The translations under genes were made by a program, and so were the position numbers. From Candidatus Gastranaerophilales bacterium (GTDB lineage Bacteria > Cyanobacteriota > Vampirovibrionia > Gastranaerophilales > Gastranaerophilaceae), in contig CAJULR010000020.1 in the NCBI GenBank assembly GCA_910587375.1, positions 1 to 16,568 of the forward strand: 16,568 nt of DNA, written 5' to 3'. The notes under the pieces are model-generated. The model was not told where the DNA came from and ran no database searches. It worked only from the letters and a program-made list of their open reading frames with translations. Positions 7,344 through 13,966 of this stretch are shown here, in pieces. The first letter of the stretch is position 1. The number at the start of each line of letters is the position of its first letter.

Positions 7344-7724
7344 ATGAAAATATCCGAGGTAAGCAAAAAATATGACATTTCCCCTGACACATTAAGATAT
7401 TATGAAAAAGAGGGACTCCTTCCAAATGTAAAGAAAAACGCAAGCGGAATAAGGGAATATTCAGAAGCAGACTGCGGCTGGGTTGAATTCATTAAATGTA
7501 TGCGAAGCGCCGGCCTTTCAATTGAAGTGCTTGCAAAGTATATTGAGCTTTTCCATATGGGCAATTCCACAAGAGAAGAGAGGAAGCAAATTTTAATTGA
7601 AGAGAGGGCAAAGCTCATTCAAAAACGTGACACAATTCAAACAACAATTGACAAGCTTGATTATAAAATAAGCGCATATGATGATATTATGAAAGAAAAA
7701 GAAAAAAGACTTTTGAAAAAATAA
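7344..7724 (+). CDS. MerR-family regulator, AdhR/NmlR-like
   Basis: This 126-residue protein has an N-terminal MerR winged helix-turn-helix (MKISEVSKKYDISPDTLRYYEKEGLLP), a wing (GIREYSEAD) and a long dimerisation coiled coil (about 78-125). There is no C-terminal metal-binding cysteine cluster and no drug-binding domain. Cys52, in the FIKCMRSAG segment, matches the position of the conserved Cys52 of AdhR/NmlR regulators, which respond to reactive aldehydes or other thiol-reactive electrophiles. A thiol-stress rather than a metal role is therefore favoured. No dehydrogenase or other usual target gene is adjacent; the next gene is convergent and ends 12 bp away. AAAGG precedes the start. Confidence 0.88.
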   Translation: MKISEVSKKYDISPDTLRYYEKEGLLPNVKKNASGIREYSEADCGWVEFIKCMRSAGLSIEVLAKYIELFHMGNSTREERKQILIEERAKLIQKRDTIQTTIDKLDYKISAYDDIMKEKEKRLLKK

Positions 7725-7736
7725 AAGCCAAATACT

Positions 7737-8174
7737 TTATCCGACTAAATTTACAGACTTTACTTTGCCCGTATTCTTGTTGTATTTCACATCCAACGTT
7801 TGTTTGTCTGCAGCAACTTTTACTAATTCAAGCATTTTTCCGTAATAATACTCATATGCTTCATTGCTTTCGGTTGCAGCTATTGAATCGCCGCCATAAT
7901 ATGCATGCGGGCGATACATTGCTTCTGCAAGCTGTATATCCAATTGATGAAGCTCTTTTCCTTCTTCGCCGCTTAAAATAAATATATCGTCGCCATTTTC
8001 AAATTTTACAGCTTTTCCTTTTGAAACATCGTCAAAAATTGCTTTCACTTGCAAATCAGCCTTTCCCTTGCCTTTGCCATTTGCCATATCTACAATTCTT
8101 GTTGCGATGTCACTTGGGGCATTCACCTTTATTACTTTTCCAAAACCTATAGAGCCCACTTTACCAACATTCAT
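7737..8174 (-). CDS. Small hypothetical protein
   Basis: This 145-residue protein belongs to no family I recognise. It has no signal peptide or membrane segment. The N-terminus (MNVGKVGSIGFGKVIKV) loosely resembles the short tagged starts of the other unknown proteins here. A Gly/Lys-rich patch (NGKGKGKADL, about 33-42) is followed by a mixed alpha/beta region and a Tyr-rich stretch (AYEYYYGKM). The ribosome binding site is strong (GAGGGGGAG). It lies 60 bp downstream of the MATE gene on the same strand with no clear terminator between, so the two may be co-transcribed. Confidence 0.75.
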   Translation of the reverse strand: MNVGKVGSIGFGKVIKVNAPSDIATRIVDMANGKGKGKADLQVKAIFDDVSKGKAVKFENGDDIFILSGEEGKELHQLDIQLAEAMYRPHAYYGGDSIAATESNEAYEYYYGKMLELVKVAADKQTLDVKYNKNTGKVKSVNLVG

Positions 8175-8234
8175 TACTTCTCCCCCTCTCTTTTTTTATT
8201 CCAAAACCGCTGAAAAATATTTTTTGCCAAGCTT

Positions 8235-9572
8235 TTAGTAACCATATCTTTTCTTCAATTTAATAAAAAAGAAGCCTGCAACCGTCATTGCCATAATTTC
8301 TGCAACTATTACAGAGGCCCAAATACCATACACTCCAAATAATAGCGGCAATAACATTACGGCTGCTATTTCAAAAACAAGCGTTCTCATAAATGAAATT
8401 ATAGCAGACACTACGCCATTGTTTAAAGCCGTAAAAAATGCAGAGCCAAATATGTTCAAACCGCCAAATATAAAGGATATAGCAAAAATCCTAAGCCCTC
8501 TAACCGTAAAGTCCAAAAGTTCCGCATTATCCCCAACAAAAATCCTGGACAAGGGCTTAGCAAAAATTTCGGCAGAAACAAACATTAAAATTCCCAATAT
8601 CATAATAATTTTCAGGCTTTTTGATGTCATATTTTTTAGCTCATATGAATTTTTTGCCCCAAGATTATAGCTGAAAATTGGGGCTGAGCCCATAGAATAG
8701 CCAATATGAACAGCATAAAAAATGTACATTATGTATAAAATTACACCAAAAGCAACGACTCCGCTTGTTCCGACATATTTTAAAAGCTGATAGTTATATA
8801 CAATTGTCACAATTGACGCTGCAACGTTTGACATAAATTCAGATGAACCGTTTGTAATCGTTTTAAATAAATCTCTTGAGCGAAACTCCGCCCTTCCAAG
8901 TTTTAAAAGGCTGCCATTTTTTCTTGCAAAATACACAAGTGGGAAAAAGCCTCCTGCAAATTGGCTTATAGCAGTTGCAAGAGCAGCGCCTTCAAGCCCC
9001 ATTTTAAAAGGCACGATAAAAATATAATCAAGAATCATATTTATAATGCCGGCCGCAACTATAACATACAAGCCCATTTTAGGTTTTTCTGCAGTTACAA
9101 AGAAAATTTGAAACACATTTTGCAGTATACAAAAAGGCGTGGCCCAAAGTATGATGTGGCCATATTTTACACATAAATCAGCAAGTTCCGGTGTTGCGCC
9201 AAAAAACAAAACAAGGTTCTTGAGTTTCAAGCTTGCAATAAATCCTAATACAACCCCTATTAAAATTGCAGCATAAGTAAGCATTGAAAAGATATTGTTC
9301 GCTTTTAAAGGTTCACCCTCACCAAGTGTTTTTGCAATAAGGGCGCTTCCGCCAGTTCCAATCATTAATCCGACGGCCCAAATTGTCATAAGCAGCGGCA
9401 AAACAATGTTAAGAGCTGCAAACTCCGGCTTTCCCGCAAAATTTGCAACAAAAAACCCGTCAACAACACAATAGATTGAAAGAAAAATCATCATTGTAAT
9501 TGAGGGGAAAGTAAATCTAAAAAGCTTTTTATATGTAAAATGTTCGCTTAATTTTATTTCACCGGATTTCAT
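8235..9572 (-). CDS. MATE-family multidrug/cation antiporter
   Basis: This 445-residue inner-membrane protein has about 12 hydrophobic segments. It would export drugs or toxic organic cations in exchange for Na+ or H+. The N-terminal helix reads FTFPSITMMIFLSIYCVVDGFFVANFAG, followed by GTGGSALIAKTLGEGE, a pattern shared with MepA-like MATE proteins; the repeat appears again in the second half (GSSEFMSNVAASIVTIVYN, YSMGSAPIFSYNLGA). The start is the ATG at 9572. The frame continues upstream to 9779, but that part translates the tRNA-Ser gene and its terminator and cannot be coding. The start has only a weak ribosome binding site. A terminator (9625-9650) separates it from the tRNA, so it must have its own promoter or rely on read-through. 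The substrate cannot be told from sequence. Confidence 0.92.
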   Translation of the reverse strand: MKSGEIKLSEHFTYKKLFRFTFPSITMMIFLSIYCVVDGFFVANFAGKPEFAALNIVLPLLMTIWAVGLMIGTGGSALIAKTLGEGEPLKANNIFSMLTYAAILIGVVLGFIASLKLKNLVLFFGATPELADLCVKYGHIILWATPFCILQNVFQIFFVTAEKPKMGLYVIVAAGIINMILDYIFIVPFKMGLEGAALATAISQFAGGFFPLVYFARKNGSLLKLGRAEFRSRDLFKTITNGSSEFMSNVAASIVTIVYNYQLLKYVGTSGVVAFGVILYIMYIFYAVHIGYSMGSAPIFSYNLGAKNSYELKNMTSKSLKIIMILGILMFVSAEIFAKPLSRIFVGDNAELLDFTVRGLRIFAISFIFGGLNIFGSAFFTALNNGVVSAIISFMRTLVFEIAAVMLLPLLFGVYGIWASVIVAEIMAMTVAGFFFIKLKKRYGY

Positions 9573-9624
9573 TATTCGATAATAGCACAAAATAAAAAAT
9601 GCTAAATTTCGCCTATTTAACACT

Positions 9625-9650
9625 AAAAAGGCTCCCAAAGGAGCCTTTTT
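9625..9650 (-). terminator. Terminator after tRNA-Ser
   Basis: A perfect 11-bp inverted repeat (AAAAAGGCTCC / GGAGCCTTTTT) with a 4-nt loop ends in five T residues on the minus strand, 6 bp past the tRNA 3' end. The A/T symmetry would also let it act on the plus strand. Confidence 0.9.
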
Positions 9651-9656
9651 AAAATT

Positions 9657-9745
9657 CGGAGAACCCGGGATTCGAACCCGGGATGCAGGATAACCCACAT
9701 AACACCTTAGCAGGGTGCCGCCTTCAGCCACTCGGCCAGTTCTCC
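9657..9745 (-). tRNA. tRNA-Ser (anticodon GCU)
   Basis: The acceptor arms GGAGAAC / GTTCTCC pair fully and the discriminator base is G. The D arm is GCC/GGC. The anticodon stem GCACC / GGTGT (one G-U pair) encloses loop CTGCTAA, giving anticodon GCT for AGC/AGT serine codons. The long variable arm (a class II tRNA, as expected for serine) precedes a standard T arm with TTCGAAT. CCA is not encoded. Length is 89 nt. Confidence 0.97.
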
Positions 9746-9824
9746 ACATATTAAATCTGTCAAAAGTCCCGAAAAACAAGAATTTAAGAAATTCACAAAA
9801 ATTTATACGGGAACTATAAACTAA

Positions 9825-9854
9825 ATTCTAACATAAAAATCATAATATTATCAA
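9825..9854 (-). promoter_or_regulatory. Candidate promoter for tRNA-Ser
   Basis: On the minus strand TTGATA (plus coordinates 9849-9854) and TAGAAT (9825-9830) are 18 bp apart, each 5 of 6 to consensus. The -35 overlaps the stop codon of the upstream metalloprotease gene. It would give a leader of about 70 nt before the tRNA. Confidence 0.5.
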
Positions 9855-10825
9855 GTAATTTTTGGCCCGCCATATTTTTCATACAATTCCATAACATCAT
9901 CATCAAATTTTACACCGTTTTGAAGGCAGGCAAAAGTTTCCGCAACAAACTCAACAGGTCTTGATGAGGCATAATCAGACACCTTTAATGCTACTTCCCA
10001 GCAGGGCTCGATTTCTCTAAACTTTGCTTTTACTTCCTCTCTTGTCTTGCATTGTCTAAAGTCTGCATTTAAATCTATATATTTTCTTGGACCAATTTTG
10101 TCACAATGCGCCTTATGGCCGATTTCATGGTTTATAATCCAAAAACTTCCGCCATCAGGAACTGCCATTTTGCCGTTTGCATTATTTGGAACAACATCGC
10201 CTGAAAATCCTCTTAGGAAAAGCAAAAACCCGATTTTTTCTTTAAGCGGAAGTTCTGCATAACCTTTAGCACCTGCTTTATAAAATTCAAAATATTTCTT
10301 TTGATTTTCAGTTAAATCACACGTTTCATCCGCGTTTTGACACCTTTTATTAACAGTGTCGTTATTAAGAAATTTTTCAATGGCGCTGTCAATATTTTTA
10401 AAATCATCTTCGCCAACATACAAAACGGAACGAGAAGGGTTTATTGTTACAAGCCCTGCCTCCTCTTCGGGCTTTAAAAGCGCTTGACTTACCACGGGCG
10501 TTTTGTCACCGCTCTTATTGTAATATCTACTCAAAGCCTCGTTTACATAATTAGCACAGTCGACATCAGTAAGTTCATACTGATACATTAAAAGATTTTC
10601 CTTTGCAAATTTCTTTGCTTCTTCAATTGTCTTTGCAGGCGTAAATTCAATAAAATCAGGAATTGTCCTTATTTTAAAATCCTTCGGAACAAAAACATGC
10701 CTTGGTATATCAGAAGCAGGCGTAATTTCACGCTCTTGCGTTTCTTGCTTTGCCTTTGTTTTTTCAGGCTTTGGCGGAAGATTGGCTCCCCTAAATGATA
10801 AGCTTTGACACCCCAAAATTTGCAT
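9851..10825 (-). CDS. Putative zinc metalloprotease (HEXXH) with SFRG tag
   Basis: The start chosen is the ATG at 10825 (324 aa). The longer frame begins at a TTG whose next codons contain the AAGGA ribosome site. HEIGH (His233, Glu234, His237) is the classic zincin active site. A glutamate about 59 residues later, in PVEFVAETFA (Glu296 the best candidate, Glu292 alternative), would be the third zinc ligand, as in gluzincin-type enzymes. The upstream part (40-220) is not recognised. Four or more cysteines (DVDCANYV, KRCQNADETC, AHCDKI, EPCWEV) are spread through it. There is no signal peptide: the protein starts MQILGCQSLSFRG, similar to the tagged starts of other unknown proteins here, then a Pro/Lys/Glu-rich linker. 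Substrate and location are unknown. A secreted effector or housekeeping role cannot be separated. Confidence 0.75.
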   Translation of the reverse strand: MQILGCQSLSFRGANLPPKPEKTKAKQETQEREITPASDIPRHVFVPKDFKIRTIPDFIEFTPAKTIEEAKKFAKENLLMYQYELTDVDCANYVNEALSRYYNKSGDKTPVVSQALLKPEEEAGLVTINPSRSVLYVGEDDFKNIDSAIEKFLNNDTVNKRCQNADETCDLTENQKKYFEFYKAGAKGYAELPLKEKIGFLLFLRGFSGDVVPNNANGKMAVPDGGSFWIINHEIGHKAHCDKIGPRKYIDLNADFRQCKTREEVKAKFREIEPCWEVALKVSDYASSRPVEFVAETFACLQNGVKFDDDVMELYEKYGGPKIT

Positions 10826-10926
10826 TATAAAAAACTTTCCTTCTAATGACAATAAAAATAAAACAGGGGAAAATAAAAAATTGCTTTTTAAAATCCTTAG
10901 ATTTTCATATTATTTACTACATACAT

Positions 10927-10935
10927 AGTATACCA
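10927..10935 (-). promoter_or_regulatory. Extended -10 promoter of the metalloprotease gene
   Basis: The minus-strand sequence TGGTATACT is an extended -10 (TGn plus TATACT). No good -35 is visible 17-18 bp upstream, which is usual for extended -10 promoters. It would give a leader of about 95 nt. Confidence 0.45.
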
Positions 10936-10963
10936 TAAACCCTTGCCACAGCCGCATATTCAC

Positions 10964-10989
10964 GCAGCCTAGCCCTTTCGGGGGGTTGC
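10964..10989. other. GC-rich hairpin in the divergent intergenic region
   Basis: GCAGCC / GGTTGC (one G-U pair) encloses a second stem CCC / GGG with a TTTC loop. The region 10941-10989 is clearly more GC-rich than the surrounding AT-rich DNA. It lacks a T-run, so it is not an ordinary terminator. I could not match it to a known riboswitch. Confidence 0.45.
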
Positions 10990-11014
10990 AAAAACCATAT
11001 GTTGTATGTATATT
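10986..11014 (+). promoter_or_regulatory. Candidate promoter of the lytic transglycosylase gene
   Basis: TTGCAA (10986-10991) and TATATT (11009-11014) are 17 bp apart. The -35 overlaps the 3' side of the GC-rich hairpin. The leader would be about 100 nt. Confidence 0.45.
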
Positions 11015-11119
11015 ATGTTTACAAACTTGGGTTTTGTCTTGAATGCATAAAAAGTGTGTTAGAAGAAAATGCAGTTTCAAGTTTTTACCCTGTTAGATAT
11101 GAAAAAAGAGGATTATTTT

Positions 11120-11662
11120 ATGACGAAAAAGCTTATGAAAACTTTGTTAGTCGCCGTTTGCATGCTCTGCTTCGGTTTTGCTAACACAGCTGAAGCGGCT
11201 CAATCGCCCAGTGAAATCAAAACAGCAATTGTAAAAACTGCAGTAAGCATGGGTGTAGACCCCTGCATTGCATTAAGCATAGCTAAATTAGAATCAGAAT
11301 TTATACCGACCAAAAAAGGTGCTTCAGGCGCTGTCGGCCTGTTTCAGCTCATGCCGGACACCGCAAGAAGACTTGGCGTAAACCCATACATTGTAAACGA
11401 CAACATCAAAGGCGGAATTATGTACTATCAAATGATGTACAAAAAATTCGGCTCAATGGATTTGGCCCTTGCCGCATATAATGCAGGCCCAGGCAACGTT
11501 GCAAGATATAAAGGCGTTCCTCCGTTCAGAGAAACTCAAGCGTTTATTTCAAAAATCAAAACAAACGCAAATGCCTTTAAGCAAGACCCGATTGTGTTAG
11601 AGCACACAAAACCGGCTCAACCTGCTGCAACTGTGGCTCCAACGCCCTCAAACACGCTTTAA
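11120..11662 (+). CDS. Exported SLT-domain lytic transglycosylase
   Basis: This 180-residue periplasmic enzyme cleaves the MurNAc-GlcNAc bond of peptidoglycan, forming 1,6-anhydro-MurNAc. The start is ATG 11120, with AGAGG 8 bp upstream; longer frames lack a signal sequence. Residues 1-26 are a Sec signal peptide (KK, a hydrophobic core, then cleavage after AEA). The SLT/GEWL fold follows, with catalytic Glu58 in IAKLESEF, then GAVGLFQLMPDTARRLG (70-86) and AYNAGPGNVARY (119-130), all family hallmarks. The last 25 residues are Pro/Ala/Thr-rich and flexible. No LysM or other wall-binding domain is present, so it is a minimal enzyme, as in MltC-core or Slt70-like families. No secretion or phage genes surround it, so cell-wall turnover is the simplest role. 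Confidence 0.93.
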   Translation: MTKKLMKTLLVAVCMLCFGFANTAEAAQSPSEIKTAIVKTAVSMGVDPCIALSIAKLESEFIPTKKGASGAVGLFQLMPDTARRLGVNPYIVNDNIKGGIMYYQMMYKKFGSMDLALAAYNAGPGNVARYKGVPPFRETQAFISKIKTNANAFKQDPIVLEHTKPAQPAATVAPTPSNTL

Positions 11663-11687
11663 AACATCCTAGAATTTTGTTCACATT

Positions 11688-11730
11688 AAAAACACTTTTC
11701 CTCTGCACATTGCCTTGGGAAGGTGTTTTT
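11688..11730 (+). terminator. Terminator of the lytic transglycosylase gene
   Basis: A 14-bp stem with two G-U pairs (AAAAACACTTTTCC / GGGAAGGTGTTTTT) has a 15-nt loop and ends in five T residues. It begins 26 bp past the stop codon. Confidence 0.8.
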
Positions 11731-11738
11731 GGTATTAT
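11710..11738 (+). promoter_or_regulatory. Promoter of tyrS-cysE, inside the preceding terminator
   Basis: TTGCCT (11710-11715) and TATTAT (11733-11738) are 17 bp apart. The -10 is extended by TGG. The -35 lies in the loop and the spacer in the 3' arm of the upstream terminator, so the two signals share DNA. No T-box specifier or TGGNACCGCG-like antiterminator element is present. Confidence 0.6.
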
Positions 11739-11770
11739 AGGCGTAAAGATAAAAAGGAGAATCTGTATCG

Positions 11771-12961
11771 ATGGAAGATGTGAAACTTGAAGAAAAATTT
11801 CTGCAACAGGCGCTTGAAATTTCAAAAGGCGCTGAAATTTTGCCAAACGGCGTAGAAGAACTTGCAAAACTGCTTCAAAATTCATATTATTCAAAAACTC
11901 CTTTAAGGGTGAAGCTTGGCCTCGACCCAACAAGGCCCGATTTACACCTTGGCCATACAGTTGTAATGCGCAAACTGAAAAAATTTCAGGAACTGGGCCA
12001 CACAATTGTTCTCATTGTTGGCGGCGCAACAGCAATGGTGGGCGACCCATCAGGCAAATCCGAAACCCGCCCTGCACTTTCAAAAGAACAGGTTGCAGAA
12101 AACGCTAAAACTTATTTCGATCAGATGTCAAAGGTTTTGGATGTTACAAAAGCAGAAGTTCGAAACAACGCAGATTGGCTCCACACAATGGCTTTCACTG
12201 ATTTTCTAAAGCTTGCCTCAGCTACCACCGTTGCAAAGCTTATGACGCGCGATGATTTTGCAAAAAGATACGCAGAAGGCCGCCCCATAAGCCCTGTAGA
12301 ATTTTTCTATCCCCTAATGCAAGGTTATGACAGCGTTGAAGTTGAAGCTGATATCGAATTCGGCGGCACAGACCAAAGGTTTAATCTTCTTATGGGCCGC
12401 GACATTCAAGCCTTTTACGGCCTGAAAAAAGCTCAAATTGCCTTTATGCTTCCTTTGATTGAAGGCACGGACGGCGTTGTAAAAATGTCCAAAACATACC
12501 CGGAACACTGCATTTCGCTTACAGAAAGCCCGAAAAATATGTACGGCAAGCTTATGTCAATCCCGGATGAATTGATGGATAAGTATTTCACGCTTTTAAC
12601 AGACCTTGAATTTAATAAAGAAAACAACCCAAGGGATGAAAAAATGCGTCTTGCCTATGAAATCACCAAAATGTATAACGGAAAAGAAGCTGCAGACAAG
12701 GCCCAGGAAGAATTTGTCAACGTTGTACAAAATAAAGGCGTGCCGGATGATATTCCCGAATTTAAAATTACAGGCTCAAACAGCGTCGTGGATATCCTTG
12801 TGGAACTCAATTTTGCACAGAGTAAGGGCGAAGCAAAAAGGCTTATAACAGGCGGCGGCGTTAAATTTGAGGGCGAAAAAATCTCTGATATTCAAGCTAT
12901 TATTGAAAAAGAAGGGGTTTTACAAGGCGGAAAAAGAAAATATGCAAAAATCATCCTCTAA
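11771..12961 (+). CDS. tyrS: Tyrosyl-tRNA synthetase (TyrS, type 2/TyrZ-like)
   Basis: It charges tRNA-Tyr with tyrosine in the cytoplasm. The 396-residue class I synthetase has the HIGH motif as HLGH (59-62) in GLDPTRPDLHLGHT, the tyrosine/ATP pocket EFGGTDQRFNLLMGRD (196-211), and the KMSKS loop as KMSKT (238-242). A C-terminal S4 RNA-binding domain follows (about 338-385, with VDILVELNFAQSKGEAKRLI). Length and the GLDPTRPDLH start are those of the TyrS2/TyrZ branch. The final Ser-to-Thr change in KMSKS is conservative. AAGGAG lies 11 bp upstream of the ATG, slightly far. Its 3' end overlaps cysE by 20 bp, so the two are probably translated in a coupled way. Confidence 0.97.
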   Translation: MEDVKLEEKFLQQALEISKGAEILPNGVEELAKLLQNSYYSKTPLRVKLGLDPTRPDLHLGHTVVMRKLKKFQELGHTIVLIVGGATAMVGDPSGKSETRPALSKEQVAENAKTYFDQMSKVLDVTKAEVRNNADWLHTMAFTDFLKLASATTVAKLMTRDDFAKRYAEGRPISPVEFFYPLMQGYDSVEVEADIEFGGTDQRFNLLMGRDIQAFYGLKKAQIAFMLPLIEGTDGVVKMSKTYPEHCISLTESPKNMYGKLMSIPDELMDKYFTLLTDLEFNKENNPRDEKMRLAYEITKMYNGKEAADKAQEEFVNVVQNKGVPDDIPEFKITGSNSVVDILVELNFAQSKGEAKRLITGGGVKFEGEKISDIQAIIEKEGVLQGGKRKYAKIIL

Positions 12962-13676
12962 AAATGCGGTCGAAAGCGAAAATTTATCGGCCAAAAAATC
13001 AAAAGAGCAAGACGGCAAGGCAAAAAAGCACCCAATCGCTCTTGTTCGCGGCCTAAACCGCGTTAAAGACGACATTCAAAACATTAAAGATAAAGACCCT
13101 GCAGCAAAAAGCATTGTGGAAATTCTTCTTCTATACCCCGGGTTTCACGCGCTTTTGGCCTACAGAATAGCTAACAAGCTTTTAAAATGGCACATTCCGT
13201 TCATTCCAAGGCTTATCTCCCAAACGGCGCGCTTTTTTACAGGAATTGAAATTCACCCGGGCGCCACAATTGGCGAAAAGTTCTTCATAGACCACGGCAT
13301 GGGCGTTGTAATCGGCGAAACTACGATTATTGGCGACAATGTACTTGTCTATCAGGGCGTAACCCTTGGGGGAACAGGAAAAGACCACGGCAAGCGCCAC
13401 CCGACAATCGGCAATTTTGTCACAATCGGCGCAGGCGCAAAGGTTTTGGGGAATATCACAATTGAAGACAATTCAAACATAGGCGCAGGAAGCGTTGTGA
13501 TTGATAACGTGCCCGAACATTCAACCGTAGTTGGCATTCCGGGGCGAATTGTCCAGCAAAGATTCTTTGTTCAAGGGCAATTGCTTCACAATAAAATCCC
13601 GGACCCCGTGACTTGCCAGCTTAACAGGCTTACATATGAGCTAAAAGAGCTTAAAGACAGGCTTTGCGAGCAATAA
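12942..13676 (+). CDS. cysE: Serine O-acetyltransferase (CysE)
   Basis: It transfers acetyl from acetyl-CoA to L-serine, the first step of cysteine synthesis. The start is ATG 12942 (244 aa), which overlaps the end of tyrS by 20 bp; the longer frame from 12867 is only shadow sequence. Residues 1-50 are Lys/Ser/Glu-rich and look disordered, an addition to the usual short CysE. The helical serine acetyltransferase region (DPAAKSIVEILLLYPGFHALLAYRIA, 52-77) is followed by a left-handed beta-helix of hexapeptide repeats (about 100-200). The catalytic Asp-His is in IDHGMGVVIGET (Asp117, His118), the second key His is His153 in KRHP, and the domain closes with GIPGRIV. The tail (DPVTCQLNRLTYELKELKDRL) is helical. 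A link with tyrosine charging is not evident. Confidence 0.96.
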   Translation: MQKSSSKNAVESENLSAKKSKEQDGKAKKHPIALVRGLNRVKDDIQNIKDKDPAAKSIVEILLLYPGFHALLAYRIANKLLKWHIPFIPRLISQTARFFTGIEIHPGATIGEKFFIDHGMGVVIGETTIIGDNVLVYQGVTLGGTGKDHGKRHPTIGNFVTIGAGAKVLGNITIEDNSNIGAGSVVIDNVPEHSTVVGIPGRIVQQRFFVQGQLLHNKIPDPVTCQLNRLTYELKELKDRLCEQ

Positions 13677-13701
13677 ACAGTTTAAAACCCTGCAGGGGGT
13701 T

Positions 13702-13737
13702 AAAAAAAGGGTGCTGAGGTTACAAGAAACAGCACCC
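13702..13737 (-). terminator. Terminator of the right glycine-rich gene
   Basis: A perfect 8-bp stem (GGGTGCTG / CAGCACCC, 13-nt loop) is followed on the minus strand by seven T residues. It is about 220 bp past the stop of the glycine-rich gene. On the plus strand the same hairpin has only an A-rich flank. A second small palindrome, CCCTGCAGGG (13688-13697), lies next to it and may help end cysE transcripts. Confidence 0.75.
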
Positions 13738-13789
13738 AAAAAGTTGTTTATATCGTCAAATTTACTTTAATCATCCACCCACCCCGCCT

Positions 13790-13878
13790 TTGCAAGCGTT
13801 GCGACTACGATTTCACCCGTAGGTTGGGTTTTAACCCAACATCATTTTAATGCCCACCGTCATTGCAAGCGTTGCGAC
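13790..13878. repeat. 16-bp direct repeat pair
   Basis: TTGCAAGCGTTGCGAC occurs exactly at 13790-13805 and again at 13863-13878. The second copy is part of a CATTGC...GAAGCAATCC unit that resembles the dispersed REP-like elements found in many bacterial genomes. Confidence 0.75.
13823..13840. repeat. GTTGGGTT palindrome
   Basis: GTTGGGTT and AACCCAAC form a perfect 8-bp inverted repeat with a 2-nt centre. It lies between the two copies of the 16-bp direct repeat. Near-identical palindromes are dispersed in several bacterial groups. Confidence 0.7.
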
Positions 13879-13911
13879 AGCGACGAAGCAATCCAGAAAC
13901 CAGCGTCGCTG
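13878..13911. repeat. 8-bp inverted repeat within the REP-like unit
   Basis: CAGCGACG (13878-13885) and CGTCGCTG (13904-13911) pair perfectly around an 18-nt loop that contains GAAGCAATCC. A perfect GCCCCGGGGC palindrome follows at 13922-13931. Confidence 0.65.
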
Positions 13912-13942
13912 AAAAGGCTTTGCCCCGGGGCTTTTGGCCCAT

Positions 13943-13966
13943 GTGGGGCTTTGTTTATAGCCCCAC
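13943..13966. repeat. Hairpin across the stop codon of the right glycine-rich gene
   Basis: GTGGGGCT (13943-13950) and AGCCCCAC (13959-13966) are a perfect 8-bp inverted repeat with an 8-nt loop that contains the TAA stop (13955-13957). There is no T-run, so it is more likely an mRNA-end stabiliser or part of the repeat island than a terminator. Confidence 0.6.

Noticed and set aside
9657..9745. tRNA-Ser as an integration site for a mobile element
   Set aside because: No integrase and no direct repeat of the tRNA 3' end is found in the window.
10941..10989. c-di-AMP (ydaO) riboswitch upstream of the lytic transglycosylase
   Set aside because: The gene type is suggestive, but the conserved ydaO core sequences are not found.
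11663..11770. T-box or other riboswitch leader in front of tyrS
   Set aside because: No specifier loop or conserved antiterminator sequence is present; the hairpin is adequately explained as the terminator of the preceding gene.
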